Origin: Nymphaea colorata
Lineage: Eukaryota; Streptophyta; Magnoliopsida; Nymphaeales; Nymphaeaceae
DNA: 64,000 nucleotides
NCBI RefSeq assembly: GCF_008831285.2
Contig: NC_045139.1
Coordinates: 24,596,412-24,660,411, forward strand
Direction: 5' to 3'
A model generated the notes under the pieces. The model worked only from the letters and a program-made list of their open reading frames with translations, was not told where the DNA came from and ran no database searches. Of this stretch, positions 24,912 to 36,219 are shown piece after piece; the stretch's first letter is position 1, and each line of letters opens with the position of its first letter. Position numbers and translations under genes: made by a program.

Positions 24912-25277
24912 CAGGAGATCAATGTTCGGCACATGTAAGTTATATTCAGAATCCATGCACAGATAGGGTATGATCTTAATTGATTAAGGCATGCTAGATC
25001 ATAGATTAAGGACTATGCTGCGTGTATGGAGCATGTTAGCCTAAAAGCTTTCTGTTTACACAACAGCATGTTTAAACAAAATTAAGTCTGTATATATGTT
25101 TTCTGTACATGTCATTTAAGAAGCATGTCGATTGCAGATTGCTAGATATACTTTCTGTGCATGTAAATTTAGGAGACTGAAGCATCTAATACACTATGTC
25201 GATAGATATTGCTTGTGAAAAACTTTATGTGCCTGTAATCCTAAAAAACAGAGGTATTTGTTTTGACTCTGCTCTTT

Positions 25278-25317
25278 GAGAGCTTCTGGTCTATGAAGCC
25301 ATAGACTAGAAGCTCTC
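25278..25317 (+). other. Leader hairpin of the degenerate Copia
   Basis: An 18-base arm GAGAGCTTCTGGTCTATG and the arm CATAGACTAGAAGCTCTC are separated by four bases. All 18 pairs can form in RNA, one of them G-U. It lies between primer site and gag, where retroelement leaders often carry dimerisation or packaging structures; that role is inference. Confidence 0.6.
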
Positions 25318-26528
25318 CCGTGTTAGACAAAGTTGCAAATGGAAGCCAGCTTTGTCGGCCTCACAGAGCAGAGAACCTTACAAGAACGAAAAGAAATATA
25401 TATATATACCTTGATCTGGATTTCTGTTTTGCGAACCATCTGTTGCTGTCGAGAACTCCACTTTGTTCAAATGCATTTTCTTCTTCCCTGGTGCCCTGCG
25501 CCCTCTTTGTTTTTTCCTATCGTCAGAGACCACTGGTTTAGAAATACGACCCCTCTGCTCCTGCCTTCTCTACCGATGAGCTGCAGTCGCTCGATCGACT
25601 GGAAACAAGTCGTCTTCCTCATGCGAGAAGCAGAGATCTCCTCTTGCTGAAAACAGGGAGGCGACATGGGTAAAGGAGGAAGACAACATTTGATGCCCTA
25701 CAGACTTCCTCCTGTCGGTCCTCTGAGACTGTCGGCTCATACTGTCGTTTATTTGCTTCTGGTTTTGGGATGTCTTCCTCACAAAAAAGATAAAGCAGCA
25801 CAGAGGAGGCCGCGGCCGAAATCTCCATATGGTAGAAATGGAGTCGAGCCAGCACGAGCACAAGGGGCCTCAGTTGCTCTCTGCAAGTTGAACTCGGCTC
25901 CTGTGCGGTAGAAATAGAGGAGGACGGCCTTCTCTCGGTGACGGTGGTGGAAGACGGGTAGAGGCAGCAATGTTGGTACGGGAGGCGAAACCCTCTACTA
26001 GGGTTTCGCGAGAGGGAAGAACTCTCGAGAGGAGAGAGAGAACAAAAGTGAAAATGAGAAAAAAAAAACCGACGAAAAGGGTTTTTATAGTCGAAGTTCA
26101 AAAAAATACTAAAACAGTCCTCCATTTATGTGTTATTATCAACAAAGCTGTTATAGTTTTCATAAATTAAAGCCGCAACATTTTTGCTGAAAAGTTTTTT
26201 CAGAAAGAGGTTTGCGAAAATTATTTTCATCAAAAACTGGGAACTTTATAGGAAATTGCTTTGGGGTACCCTCAGAATTATTATAAATTGCAAAAAGAGG
26301 GTTCTAAAAAATTATTTTGCAATTTCAATAGAAAACTGTGATTTTATAAGTAATTGTGTAAAGGCAACTTCAAACTATTGGAAAATTAAAGAAGGAAGGT
26401 TCATCTAAGGTTTCTTTGTTCTAAATATTATTTTAGAATGATGTTTGAGACCTCTTGATGTGATATTCATTGTGATGTTTTCTCTTTTCTTTATTGTTTT
26501 TTATTTGCCATGGAAAATTAATTTAGAA

Positions 26529-27420
26529 ATGACATCAAGAATGAGAGCTTCTAAATTAGCCAAGACTCAGAAACTAAATGGGACAAATTTTCATACATGG
26601 AAACGTAGGATTATTTTGGCCTTGACTTTGGAAAGACTCGTTTATGTGATCAACCAACCTTTTCCCACTTTAACAGATAAACCTACAGACGATGAAAGAA
26701 AGACATATGAGTCTTTTACCACTGATGACCTGATGCCTAAAACTATCATGTTAACCTTCATGGAAGATGATCTGATCAGGGTATTTGAGCATTGTCCAAT
26801 GGCAAAAGAAATGTTTGGTTCTATTTCCTAATACAACACCACTACTACGATGCACGTGCAGTTACTGTTAGAACAATATAATTCATATAAGATAAAAGAG
26901 TCAAACAATGTAATGGATTATGCTAATAAGATGTTGGTCATGACTAAAGATTTAGCCGTGGTGAGGAATGACATATCTGACAACATGCAGATTAGTACAA
27001 TCTTGAAAAGCCTACCTTTTTTTTGGGATGTGGCAGTTAATGCCTTGAGTCTCCAATTTGATAATCTTGCATTAAAAAAGCTTCCTATACAATTAGCTCT
27101 ACAGCAACAACGTCTGACCAAGATAAAGAGAGTAGAACTGATGACAGTCCAGGAAAAACCTGTTAGTAGTCATATGCATGTAAGACCAAAACAACTTAAA
27201 AATCGAAGCGATGGTAAGTTCAAAGGCAATTTTGTAGGTACTAAGAAATCTCAATGAAATGTAGTGAAATGCTACAGATGTAGAAAGCCTGTACATATCA
27301 AGAAGAACTGCAGGATGAAGTTCCCGAATAAGAAAGATTACAATGGTCAAGACAATAACAACAGGAGGAAGCCACAAGGGGACTTCGACAGAGAAGTCAT
27401 CTGCGTCGTGTCAAAATGAT
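26529..27420 (+). pseudogene. Copia gag remnant with zinc knuckle
   Basis: From the ATG at 26529 one frame reads 'LNGTNFHTWKRRIILALTLE', the start of the UBN2-type gag domain, to a stop at 26829. The same domain resumes with 'LLEQYNSYKIKESNNVMDYA' and continues to a stop at 27255. Just after, 27270-27315 encodes 'CYRCRKPVHIKKNC', a C-x2-C-x4-H-x4-C zinc knuckle. The protease motif near 27450-27480 reads 'WVDSRATRHI', where the expected active-site D-S-G is D-S-R. Gag and protease are therefore inactive. I chose 26529 rather than the upstream ATG at 26445 because the gag similarity starts just after it. Confidence 0.75.
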
Positions 27421-27561
27421 TGTTTGCAGATGGAGATCTGACTGGTTAGTGGGTTGATTCGAGAGCTACTCGTCACATTCCGAAGACAAAAGAATGAGTG
27501 GTCGACGTGGAAGATCTGAGTCCAGAAACACACAAGGTCTATATGAGAAACAACTCATATT

Positions 27562-28209
27562 GTGATGTCATGGGAATTGGGACATGGTATGTTCAAACTT
27601 AATGATATGAATGAAGCTTTCGGTTCTGCTTATTTCGATTGTGCAATGAGTATGAATGTAAACTTATGGCATAAAAGATTAAGTCATATAAGCATCAAAA
27701 AAATGAAGACTCTAGCACAGCAAGGGTTAATACCTGACATAAATATAAATGATTTCGTGAAATGCGAGTCGTGTGTATACGAAAAGATGGCAACGAAACC
27801 ATTTTCGTCTGAAGTAATTCGGGCCACTAAACTATTGGAGATAATCCATACTGATATCTGTGGACCTTTCAGAGTTCAAACTCATAGTGGCAAGTTATAT
27901 TTCATAACATTTATTGACGACTTCTCAAGATTTCGTTATATTTACCTTATTAGACACAAGTCAGAAGTACTTGAGAAATTCAAGGAATACAAATCTGAAG
28001 TCGAGAGACAACTTGGGAGATATATTAAAGTTGTAAGGTCTGATCGAGGAGGAGAATACACTTCTAATGAATTTTTTGAATACTGTAAAGACCTTAGAAT
28101 TAATAGGCAAAAGACAGTGCCTAGAACACCGCAACAGAATGGTGTGGCTGAGAGGTGTAACATAACCTTCTTGAACATGGTGAGATCCATGTTGGCAAGT
28201 GTACGATAA
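27562..28209 (+). pseudogene. Copia integrase remnant
   Basis: A 215-codon frame holds the zinc-binding H-H-C-C region ('LWHKRLSHISIKKM', then 'CESC') and the rve core with 'HTDICGP', 'RSDRGGEYTSNEF' and 'QQNGVAERCN', so the D, D and E catalytic residues are all present. A stop at 28207-28209 ends it before the C-terminal integrase part and the RT. It is the best-preserved domain of this element, but it cannot act without the rest of the polyprotein. Confidence 0.8.
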
Positions 28210-28879
28210 CCAAAAGTTTTTTGGGGTGAAGTTGGGTTAACAGCTATATATACAATAAATCAAGTGTCCTGCAAAGCAGTTCCAACCACTCTTTATGAGA
28301 GATGAACTTGCGGAAAACTAGATCTGAGATATCTGAGGAGATGGAGGATCTGTAGCACACGTAAAAATTCTAGATCCAAAAATGAATAAACTAGATAATG
28401 GATTATGATGTATATTTATTGGATATCCAAAAGGATCCAAAGACTAAAGATTGTATCATTCAACTATGAGACTTATAGAAAGCAGGGAAGTATAGTTCAT
28501 AGAAAAACTCAATAATAATAATTTTGATCCAGTTGAATATCGAAATGATACGCTGGATGATCTGATTTATTCAGAAGAACAGTCTGGTAATGAACCGATT
28601 GGAGATCTGTTTGGTAATAAACCAACTGAGCAGGAATTATCTGAGGAACAGATTGGTAATGAACCGATTGAATATCAGTTAGGTAATGAACCAATTGATC
28701 TGAGTACCCCGTCATCTGAAACGCTATCAGGTCATAAAAAACCTAGAGTTCCTCATTCATATTTGAATGATTATTATATATATATGGCAGAGGAGTTATG
28801 CTGTTTAGCAGATATTGACAAAATGTTTGACAATCTGATATATGACGAAGCTATAAGCTGGCATGAATCATCAGATTAG

Positions 28880-29460
28880 ATGAATGTTGTGGATGAAGAA
28901 ATTGAATCTGTAGAAAATAATAAAGTTTGGGAATTAGTATATCTTCCTAATGATACAAAACTCATTGGATGCAAATGGGTGCTAAAGAATAAGTATAAAG
29001 CTGACGGATCAGTCGAGAAATTCAAAGCTAGACTGGTGGCAAAAGGTTTTTCCCAAAAGGAATGAATTGATTACTCAAAAATCTGTTCGTCGGTTGCAAA
29101 GTTTGCATCAATGAGAATAATTTTGGCTATCACAACATTCTATGACTTACATATTTGTCAGATGGATGTGAAGACTGCTTTCCTGAATGGTGAGTTGAAG
29201 GAAACTATATATATGACTCAACCATAGGGGTATGTCATCAAAGAAAAAAAAGACAAAATGTACAAGCTGAATAAATCGTTATACGGATTGAAACAGTTAC
29301 CTAGACAGTGGTATTTTATGTTTCACAAAGCAATTACAAAGCTCGGGTTCGTTGCAAACCAACTAGACCACTATGTATATGTCTGGAAAAGTGGGAGTTT
29401 TTTTCGTATCTTATCATTATATGTTGATGACGTATTACTAATAGAAATGATAACGACATG
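28880..29460 (+). pseudogene. Copia reverse transcriptase remnant
   Basis: RVT_2 pieces: 'WVLKNKYKADGSVEKFKARL' up to a stop at about 29063; 'MDVKTAFLNGELKETIYMTQ' up to a stop near 29225; 'LNKSLYGLKQLPRQWYFMF'; and the active site 'SLYVDDVLLI' near 29430. At least three stops interrupt one domain. Confidence 0.8.
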
Positions 29461-29568
29461 ATATTCAAAACGAAAACTTGGCTGAACAAGAACTTCGAAA
29501 TGAAGGACTTGGGTGAAGCATCCTATATATTAGGAATAAATATCACTTGACATAGAAACCCAAGAATC

Positions 29569-30380
29569 TTGAGTTTAAGCCAAGAAAGATATATTGATTA
29601 TATCTTGCAGAAATTTCGTATGTTAGACTGCAAAGCAATTGTGAATCCTATAACTAAAGGAGCAAAATTAAGTAGGAATGATTGTCCTGGTAAAAGACAA
29701 CAAAAATTAGATGTTTCATATACACAAGTTGTTGGCAGTATGATGTATTTAATGCTTTTATCAGACCAAACATAAGCTTTCCTATCGGTCTGGTAAGTCG
29801 TTATCAAAGTAATCATGAATGTCCTCATTGGTAAGCAGTCAAAAGGATTTTTCGATACATTAAAAGATCGAAAGGACTGAAATTGTCATATCAAGCAAAT
29901 GAGCTAACTTTAGTTGGCTATTCCGATGCATATTTTACAGGTTGCAAAGATGACAGTAAATCTACTTCAGGGTACGTTTTCCTCTTTGAAGGTGGAGAGA
30001 TAGTCTGGTCCTGTAAAAAACAAGGATGTGTTGCTCAACACACTCAAGAAGCAGAGTATGTAGCATGTAATGTTGCAACTACTTTTGCTGTCTGGATAAA
30101 TCGGTTCTTGAAAGACTTGAAATTAGATCTTGCTCAAGAACCAGTTCAACTATACAGTGATAATCAAGCAGCGATATCTCTAATGAAGAAATGAGTTGTT
30201 AACTCAAAAAGTAAACATATAATGGTGAAATACCATTATGTTCATGAAATGATCGAGAAAAATGAAATCTCAATTGATTATTTGCCTACCAATGATATGA
30301 TAGCTAATCCATTAACTAAGAGAATATCTGAAGACTTGTTTTCAAAATATGTAGCTCATATGGGGTTAAGATATATTTGA
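29569..30380 (+). pseudogene. Copia RNase H remnant and polyprotein tail
   Basis: After RT-connection sequence ('DYILQKFRMLDCKAIVNPIT'), the RNase H part reads 'GYSDAYFTGCKDDSKSTSGY', 'QHTQEAEYVACNVATT' and 'LYSDNQAAISLMKK' to a stop at 30192-30194. It then continues in frame as 'KHIMVKYHYVHEMIEKNEI' and 'IANPLTKRISEDLF', the usual Copia C terminus. Stops and frameshifts are present. Confidence 0.75.
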
Positions 30381-30539
30381 AAGGTTGCGAAGGAAAACCC
30401 AATGAATGGAAAACCTCGCTATAAACTTTGAACAAAGTTACGATGGAAAAACCAGTTATGAAAAACCATGTAACTAACTAAATAAAGAAAACCCACATAT
30501 AGTGGAAGCAAACTGGCAGTCTCATGGCCAAGTGGGAGA

Positions 30540-30795
30540 TGTTGGATAGTGGCCATTGAGCCCTATCCGGATATCAGTTACAAGATTTACTCAAAAGTTC
30601 TCACAAGATAAAGTTTATTTTTATCTCAACCTATTCCTAAAAAAACTCTCACGCTAACCACTGCTGGATTTGGGGAAAACCTAAGGGGTTGGCTATTTAT
30701 ATTCAGCAATACTTAGTGTTCCGGATGATCTCTAGAAGATTACATGAGAGGAGCCCCTTAGAAGGAAACCCCAAAAATTCTATTGGTTACTTCTT
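30540..30795 (+). repeat. 3' LTR of the degenerate Copia, truncated
   Basis: It begins directly after the polypurine tract with TGTTGGATAGTGGCC and follows the 5' LTR to about 'TTCTATTGGTTAC', then ends abruptly. The last ~150 LTR bases are missing and kinase-like sequence follows. Confidence 0.75.
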
Positions 30796-30868
30796 CCTAG
30801 TGCAATTTTCAGCTACGTTGTCCAATCCATTGTTAGATGACTTTTCTGCAGCAATAACAACACAAAGC
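30796..30868 (-). pseudogene. Second copy of the kinase fragment
   Basis: These 73 bases match 24140-24214 at about 90% by eye, from CCTAGTGCAATTTTCAGC to AACAACACAAAGC. On the minus strand they encode the same start of the kinase segment ('MDWTT', then a stop). A putative acceptor TGCTGCAG precedes the exon part, so this copy keeps the intron-exon boundary. Confidence 0.6.
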
Positions 30869-31078
30869 AACAACATTATTTTAAAGCATGATCATCAAAC
30901 TGAAATGTCAAAAAAAAATCGGGCGAAAAAATTATCACCTTTTTTGTTATAAAAAATCTAGATGCAATACTCTCGCGAGGAGGATAAATTTTTATTAGCT
31001 AATCAAGAAAAGGACATTATTTCTAAAACATCCCTTGAGGTAATGAGTCGTGTCTAAGTGGGAACTTCTTTGCAGCAA
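30869..31078. other. No gene seen
   Basis: Short AT-rich region, likely intron preceding the ankyrin exon. Confidence 0.4.
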
Positions 31079-31365
31079 AAATGCCATTGAATTTCAACCC
31101 CAACTTTGCGGTTAAGCCTGACGGTAAAGGAATAACTCCTTTACATCTTGCAGCCAAGAAAGGGTGGACGAATATCATGATGAAGATTCTTGACAATGAT
31201 CCTAACTCTACTTGTGTTCTGACAAGAAGAGGGGAGACCATCTTCCATTTTATGGCAAAGAATGGACACTACGAGTCCTTGCGTCTCGCCACAGGATACT
31301 ATCAACGAAGCCTTCTATCCTTCCAGTATGAAGAGGGAACACAGTTTTGCATATCTACGTTATGA
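31079..31365 (+). pseudogene. Ankyrin-repeat exon fragment (locus 2, middle part)
   Basis: After an acceptor-like TTCTTTGCAG the frame reads 'DGKGITPLHLAAKKGWTN', 'IMMKILDNDPNSTCVL' and 'TRRGETIFHFMAKNGHYESL'. These are two to three ankyrin repeats of the plant ACD6/ITN1-like type, including the family's G-E-x-I-x-H-x-x-A-K-x-G-H pattern. The frame stays open to 31363, but the last 25 residues look like read-through. Being an internal exon, its apparent start codon is not meaningful. Confidence 0.7.
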
Positions 31366-31524
31366 ATAGACATATGTGAGTACACCGCTCCCTCTCCCTC
31401 TTTAATACTCCGTCAGCCATTTGGACGACCTTTTTTGGGGGTTTGGTTTTTATGTGAAGAAGTTCTTGGTTTTTATGTGAAGAAGTTCATACCACATTAT
31501 CCATTCTTTCATTGTACCTCATTA
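31366..31524. other. Short spacer with a 23-bp duplication
   Basis: TTGGTTTTTATGTGAAGAAG occurs twice in tandem at about 31444-31490. No gene. Confidence 0.5.
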
Positions 31525-31730
31525 ATAGGCCCGGTGGATTGGGCCGAAAAGGTCCGATAACTCTTAAAAAATATTTTTTATTAATAATATATATTTGATT
31601 AATAAATATATATTTTATATTCAACAAATTAATTTTATATTTTAAAAAAATTATTATAACTGAGCCAAGCCGGGCTGGGCTTGGGCTCGGTTTTGGACAT
31701 CAGAACAGGCCAGCCTAATGCCCACCCTTA
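31525..31730. repeat. hAT-like composite MITE, copy F (decayed)
   Basis: Reduced GC arms ('AGGCCCGGTGGATTGGGCC' left; 'TAATGCCCACCCTTA' right) flank an AT core at 31560-31665. The right end matches copy E. I could not identify a target duplication. Confidence 0.5.
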
Positions 31731-31786
31731 GCCATGAGCAACTATGATAGAACCCCTCAAGCTAACTACTTTTATCATCAAAAGTA

Positions 31787-32125
31787 TTTGGTTTTTGTAG
31801 TGCTTCAGAAAAATGAGGTTTTATTTTAAAAATGAGATAGAAATGGACTTACTCGTTAGTACGAAGATTGACTTATCACAGTGCCTTTATTGGGGTAACC
31901 AATCCAAGGGCTATGCTTATTTTGATGCATTTCGTTTTGGATTAAACATCTTTTTCATTCTAAATACGATGTTGGATTTGAGAAATATTGAAGATTTGAT
32001 GTTTCAAACTTTTGAGAAAGTTCTCGAAGAATCACTTGAGAATGTAAAACATTTTGATTTGAGAAATTTTAAAATAAGAAATCTTTATAAATATCATTTT
32101 GAAACCATTGAAGGTCACTTTTAGA
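31787..32125 (-). repeat. Inverted 3'-end fragment of the large LTR family
   Basis: The minus strand of this segment parallels the last ~340 bases of the solo LTRs: 'CGAAATGCATCAAAATAAGC', 'GGTTACCCCAATAAAGGCAC' and a diverged 'GAGTAAGTCC'. It lies head to head with the forward LTR piece that follows. The 103-codon frame here is a chance frame in the LTR antisense strand. Confidence 0.65.
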
Positions 32126-33339
32126 AATCACTTCATCAAAAACCGCCCCTTGGGAGACAATTTTGGCTCTATTGGGTGACATTAGCACTGCCAAGTCCTC
32201 AAAGAGGGGTATTTGCAAGGCTAAGGGCCAATTCCACTTAGTCAAGACCTGTTTTTTTAAAAAATAAAATTATTCAAAAATATTTAGAATTCAAATGAAA
32301 ATCTAGTTAACTTCAAAAAATTTAAATTTTGAGTTTTGGCTCCAAAACTTCTTATAAATACGACCACAAACTTCTCTCTTGAGTATGAACTAATCCTTGG
32401 GGAACTTTTAGTGCTTCATCACTTGAAGATTTAGAATTTTTCCTTAGTTTTTTTTTTTTTTTTTTATTTCTCTCTTCTTCTTCTCCAACCTTGAGAGCAA
32501 GCCTCTCCATCCAAAATCTTCAAGGGAGCATGAGAGGATCTTTTGGGGAGATACATTCACCAATTGAAGATTCATCCTATGTGACCCTAATCATTCAAAG
32601 GAAGAAACTCATTTCTAATATCATTCATATTCAAGGTATGTAGTCATCCTCTTATTTATTTTTGTTTCTCCTTGCTACCTCTCCATGGTCATGGCTTTCT
32701 AATGATTTCCTATCCAGAGTCGAAAGCTATATCTTGAGTGCACCGAGAGTATGAGAAAAGCGAAATAAATTTTGTTTCTTCACTTATTTTTAAAAATAAG
32801 CTTGTTATATTGTTTTACTCATCATTTACGCTTAAGATAATGTATATGCATGTTGTATTAATTTTCCTTAATTAATGAGCAAATACACGACGAGAATGAG
32901 TGTTTGGGTTGAGATCTTTCTATTGTTATGTTGATTTTTTATGTTAATATTTGTCCAACCCAAGAAAATCTGTACATGTTAAAATACATCGTCATGTCAT
33001 TTTCACGTTTAGTTTCTTTCTTAATTACCTGATTAGGGACCTTAATAAATGTTTTATTACATTGCTTGAAATACATCTTCAAATGATTCTTCAAAACTTT
33101 CTCATCAAATCTTCAACATTTTCTCAAACACTACACTGCATTTAGAACAAAAAGATGTTTAAGGCAAAACGAAATGCATCAAAACTAAGAATAGCCCTTG
33201 GATTGGTTACCCCACGTAAAGGCACCAGGTCAATCCTCGTACCAACGGACGAGTCCCTTTCTCTCTCATTTTAAAATAAAACCTCATTTTTTTTTTTTGC
33301 ACTCCAAAAATGAACCAAAGATTCTTGGGGATACAAACA
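32126..33339 (+). mobile_element. Truncated, rearranged copy of the large LTR family
   Basis: It shares 'TTTGAGTTTTGGCTCCAAAA', the TATA box (CTTATAAATACGACC near 32352), the CT-rich leader, 'CAAAACGAAATGCATC' and the end 'GGGGATACAAACA' at 33339 with the full copies, but is only ~1.2 kb because most tandem repeat units are missing. No matching 5-bp duplication of CTGTG (33340-33344) was found on the left, consistent with rearrangement. Confidence 0.65.
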
Positions 33340-33369
33340 CTGTGCCTCTCTTTATTTCCTTCCACCTTT

Positions 33370-33570
33370 CCTTCTCCTATTTTTCCTTTTTCATATAATG
33401 TCTTAACAATCATCACCCTTCTCTTCAGTTTTGTTGTGCTAAATAAGCCTGGGCTTGTTCATCACTCGAGAAGACTTCACAAATACCTTATCGTGTCTAT
33501 GGTGTTTACGTTGGTAGACTACAAGGCAGCTGCTTGGATGGTGGTTTCTCCTGAAAAATTCAAGAATTGA
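33370..33570 (+). pseudogene. PGG-domain tail fragment (locus 2, C-terminal part)
   Basis: The frame reads 'YNVLTIITLLFSFVVLNKPG', 'RRLHKYLIVSMVFTLVDY' and 'KAAAWMVVSPEKF' to a stop at 33568-33570. Hydrophobic segments and the ending correspond to the last part of the PGG domain in ankyrin membrane proteins, and resemble 'DYMIAAWMIYSS' of locus 1. The P-G-G motif itself is not present; it was probably removed with the LTR insertion that abuts at 33339. Confidence 0.6.
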
Positions 33571-36154
33571 ACACTATTGCCTCTTTTCGCACTTGTCGTG
33601 GACTCTGGCATGGTAGGTGCTCTGTGAGGCCTCCATTGGAGATGGAACACGGTAAAGCTTGACAAGGCACTTGGACATGACAAAGTTTTTTGCTCAGAAG
33701 TTTTTCTAAATGGGGAGAGAATAGAAGGAAACTAGGTGAAGAGAGATCCTTGCGGACTGCAAGCTATATTTAAACTTGATTTCTGATGGCGATTGATATC
33801 AATTCCTCTTTTTGCTGTAAATTGGGTGCATGTAGGTGGGAAGGATGGACTTATGAGTTAAGTGGCGTATTATATGCCTAACTCTTAGCTTCCTTATCTC
33901 AAATAACTTTAGATTGTGTTGTATGTTGATGTTATGGTAAAAAAGAGTTAATGTGCTTGTATTTGTCAATAGAAATTTTGAGTATGCAATCTCGGTTTTT
34001 CATTCTCTTTATTTACCCAGGAAGTTTGTTAGTGGGTAGCTTCTTTTTATCGCATAAAATTTCACTTTACTTCTTTGGCCTTTCTTACCTTGCTATCAAG
34101 CCTGTTTCTTTTGGGTGGAAATTATGAAACTCTGGTCTGAATCACACTTTCCGTTGAAATTTTTGTTTCTTGGGAACGTGTCCAATATACCCGAATCTTT
34201 TTTAGACAAAAAAAAAGGGGCCAATGGTTAGATTTTTTTATTTGACATCATCTTCCCAATTTTGGTAAAAGTAAAGTATTGTAAGTTTCTAGCTAATTTA
34301 AAGAAGGAAGATGCATTGAACTAATTAAGCGGGGCATCAGGCCTGCAGGCTCGAATATCAGGCTCGGGCCTAGGTTTGACACCTGAATTTTGGGCTCGGG
34401 CCTAAATCAAATGGAAAATTGTTTTAAAAGTACAAAAAATCTTCATTTTTAAAATATTAAAAAAAAATATGACGTGATGACTTGCATGCCCTTAAATTGG
34501 TCATCCAATTGAACTGATTTGCCACTTATTCGACCCCAATCGGTCACTGAAATTTCAGTAATGGACAACATAAAAATTATCTTCTTTAAGTAGTACGCGA
34601 AAATCTGGCCGAATTCGATTTGATTTCGACAACTCAAAGCTTTTATTTAGAACAAAAAGGATGTTTTTGAGTGGTTTTTCTTTAAAGTTCTCGACATGAA
34701 ATCGCATGCCCGTGGCTGGGGACCAACCCAGCCCACTTTCCTCTGAAATCGTGTGGCCAATCTTTTTTTTTTTTTTTCACAAATCATTGTTGCTAAGATT
34801 TATAAAAAAAATATATATTTTTAATGACAGCTTTTCAATTTTTATCCATTCAACAACGTCTGCCATACAATCGTGTACCAAACATCTAAATTTTTTGCTA
34901 AAAAACAAAATAAAAACATCTTAATATACTTGTACAACCTAATTTGATATAAAGGCATGTTTTAGTTTAAATTGATTTTACGAAAACTGTGCGATCAAAA
35001 ATTTGATGTTATGTGAGCTATTCAGTACGTATTACTGAAATATAATTAAATTCAAAAAGCGATGAACTTAATATATGTTTGCCATCAACTTATGCTTGAG
35101 ATTATATATGTAAGATCAAATCAGGAAAAAAAAAACACCTTGATGGTTTTTAAGCAGATTGGTTTTTGTCCTTGGCTTACAACAGTGCCCATGATGAAGA
35201 TGATTCCTCTTCTTGTTTGGCACTTCAAAACAATGATTGGGGTGAAATTCGTCGAATATTGATGTCAAGTACTCCTCAACGAAAGAAAACTAAGAAGAAC
35301 TAGGTAATCAATGATAAGTGTAGAAATAAATATGTATTATTAAGTTAGTGGCAGTGGGAGACTGATGACGCTATTTGGATACTATTTGAAGTTCGCGTTG
35401 CCCGTGCAGGGTATACACGTAACTGATATACATGCAACTAATATACACCCAAAGAGAAAAAGAAAGGTGGTTGGTGTATTTTGAATTTTCTTAAATATGT
35501 ACATTTTAAGCATCTAACATTTTATAACTTTTTTTCTTAAAAAAAAAATACTTATTCAACAGTATTTTAGTCATTATACACCCTATGCACATAACCAGTT
35601 TTTCTGCTACCGAAAATTTATTAAAAAAAAAATTATGTGGGTCCGCGGTCACTTTTAATAATTCTCTAATAAATTGTATGTATAAATTGTACATATGAAG
35701 AAGTTTTTCTTTTACTCTCCCACTTGCTTTTCCACTTTCTGTCTCACTTTTTTCTTTTCCCTTCTAAATAACCAGTTTTTCTTTTCCAAAATTAGCTATC
35801 AGCCTACAATGTAGTTAAGAACGTCCCCTTCTTGCTGTAGATGGTCACTGATAGCCGGGAGGCTGCCGGGCCGAACAGATAACGAAATAAAAAACTAGTG
35901 GAATACTTATTTGAGCTAAAAATCGCTCTCCATGAGTGAACTGAACCACAAGATCAATAAAAATATTCAAACATATATGTAGGTTTGAGTGCTGCCATCT
36001 CTTATTCGCTAGTTGAAGCATGTTGAAAAGAAGTTGGGGATATCTGAAGGTTACCCACTTTTGTGGAGCTTGTATGTGAATCCGGATCTAAAGAAGATAC
36101 CAGTAAACATTTCCTTGTAAAAGGCGAAGATTAAAGGACTATGCCAAACACTCA

Positions 36155-36157
<3 letters not shown>
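33571..36157. other. Intergenic, no gene recognised
   Basis: AT-rich sequence with a small GC-rich composite-MITE fragment at about 34328-34420 ('GGCTCGGGCCTAGG', 'GGGCTCGGGCCTAAAT'), poly-T runs (34764-34778) and many short frames of no recognisable family. Confidence 0.4.

Positions 36158-36216
<59 letters not shown>
36158..36216. repeat. (TA)n microsatellite
   Basis: About 29 uninterrupted TA dinucleotides. Confidence 0.95.

Positions 36217-36219
<3 letters not shown>

Larger units (their letters stand above)
24215..30795 (+). mobile_element. Degenerate full-length Copia retrotransposon
   Basis: It has a 5' LTR, primer-binding site, leader, gag-protease-integrase-RT-RNase H remnants in Copia order (integrase before RT), a polypurine tract ('CCAAGTGGGAGA' at about 30528-30539) and a truncated 3' LTR. 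The LTRs differ at roughly 8% of shared positions by eye and every domain contains stops or frameshifts, so it is old and inactive. A MITE (24545-24818) sits in the 5' LTR only. The usual 5-bp target duplication is absent; instead a 73- to 75-bp kinase fragment occurs on both sides. Confidence 0.85.
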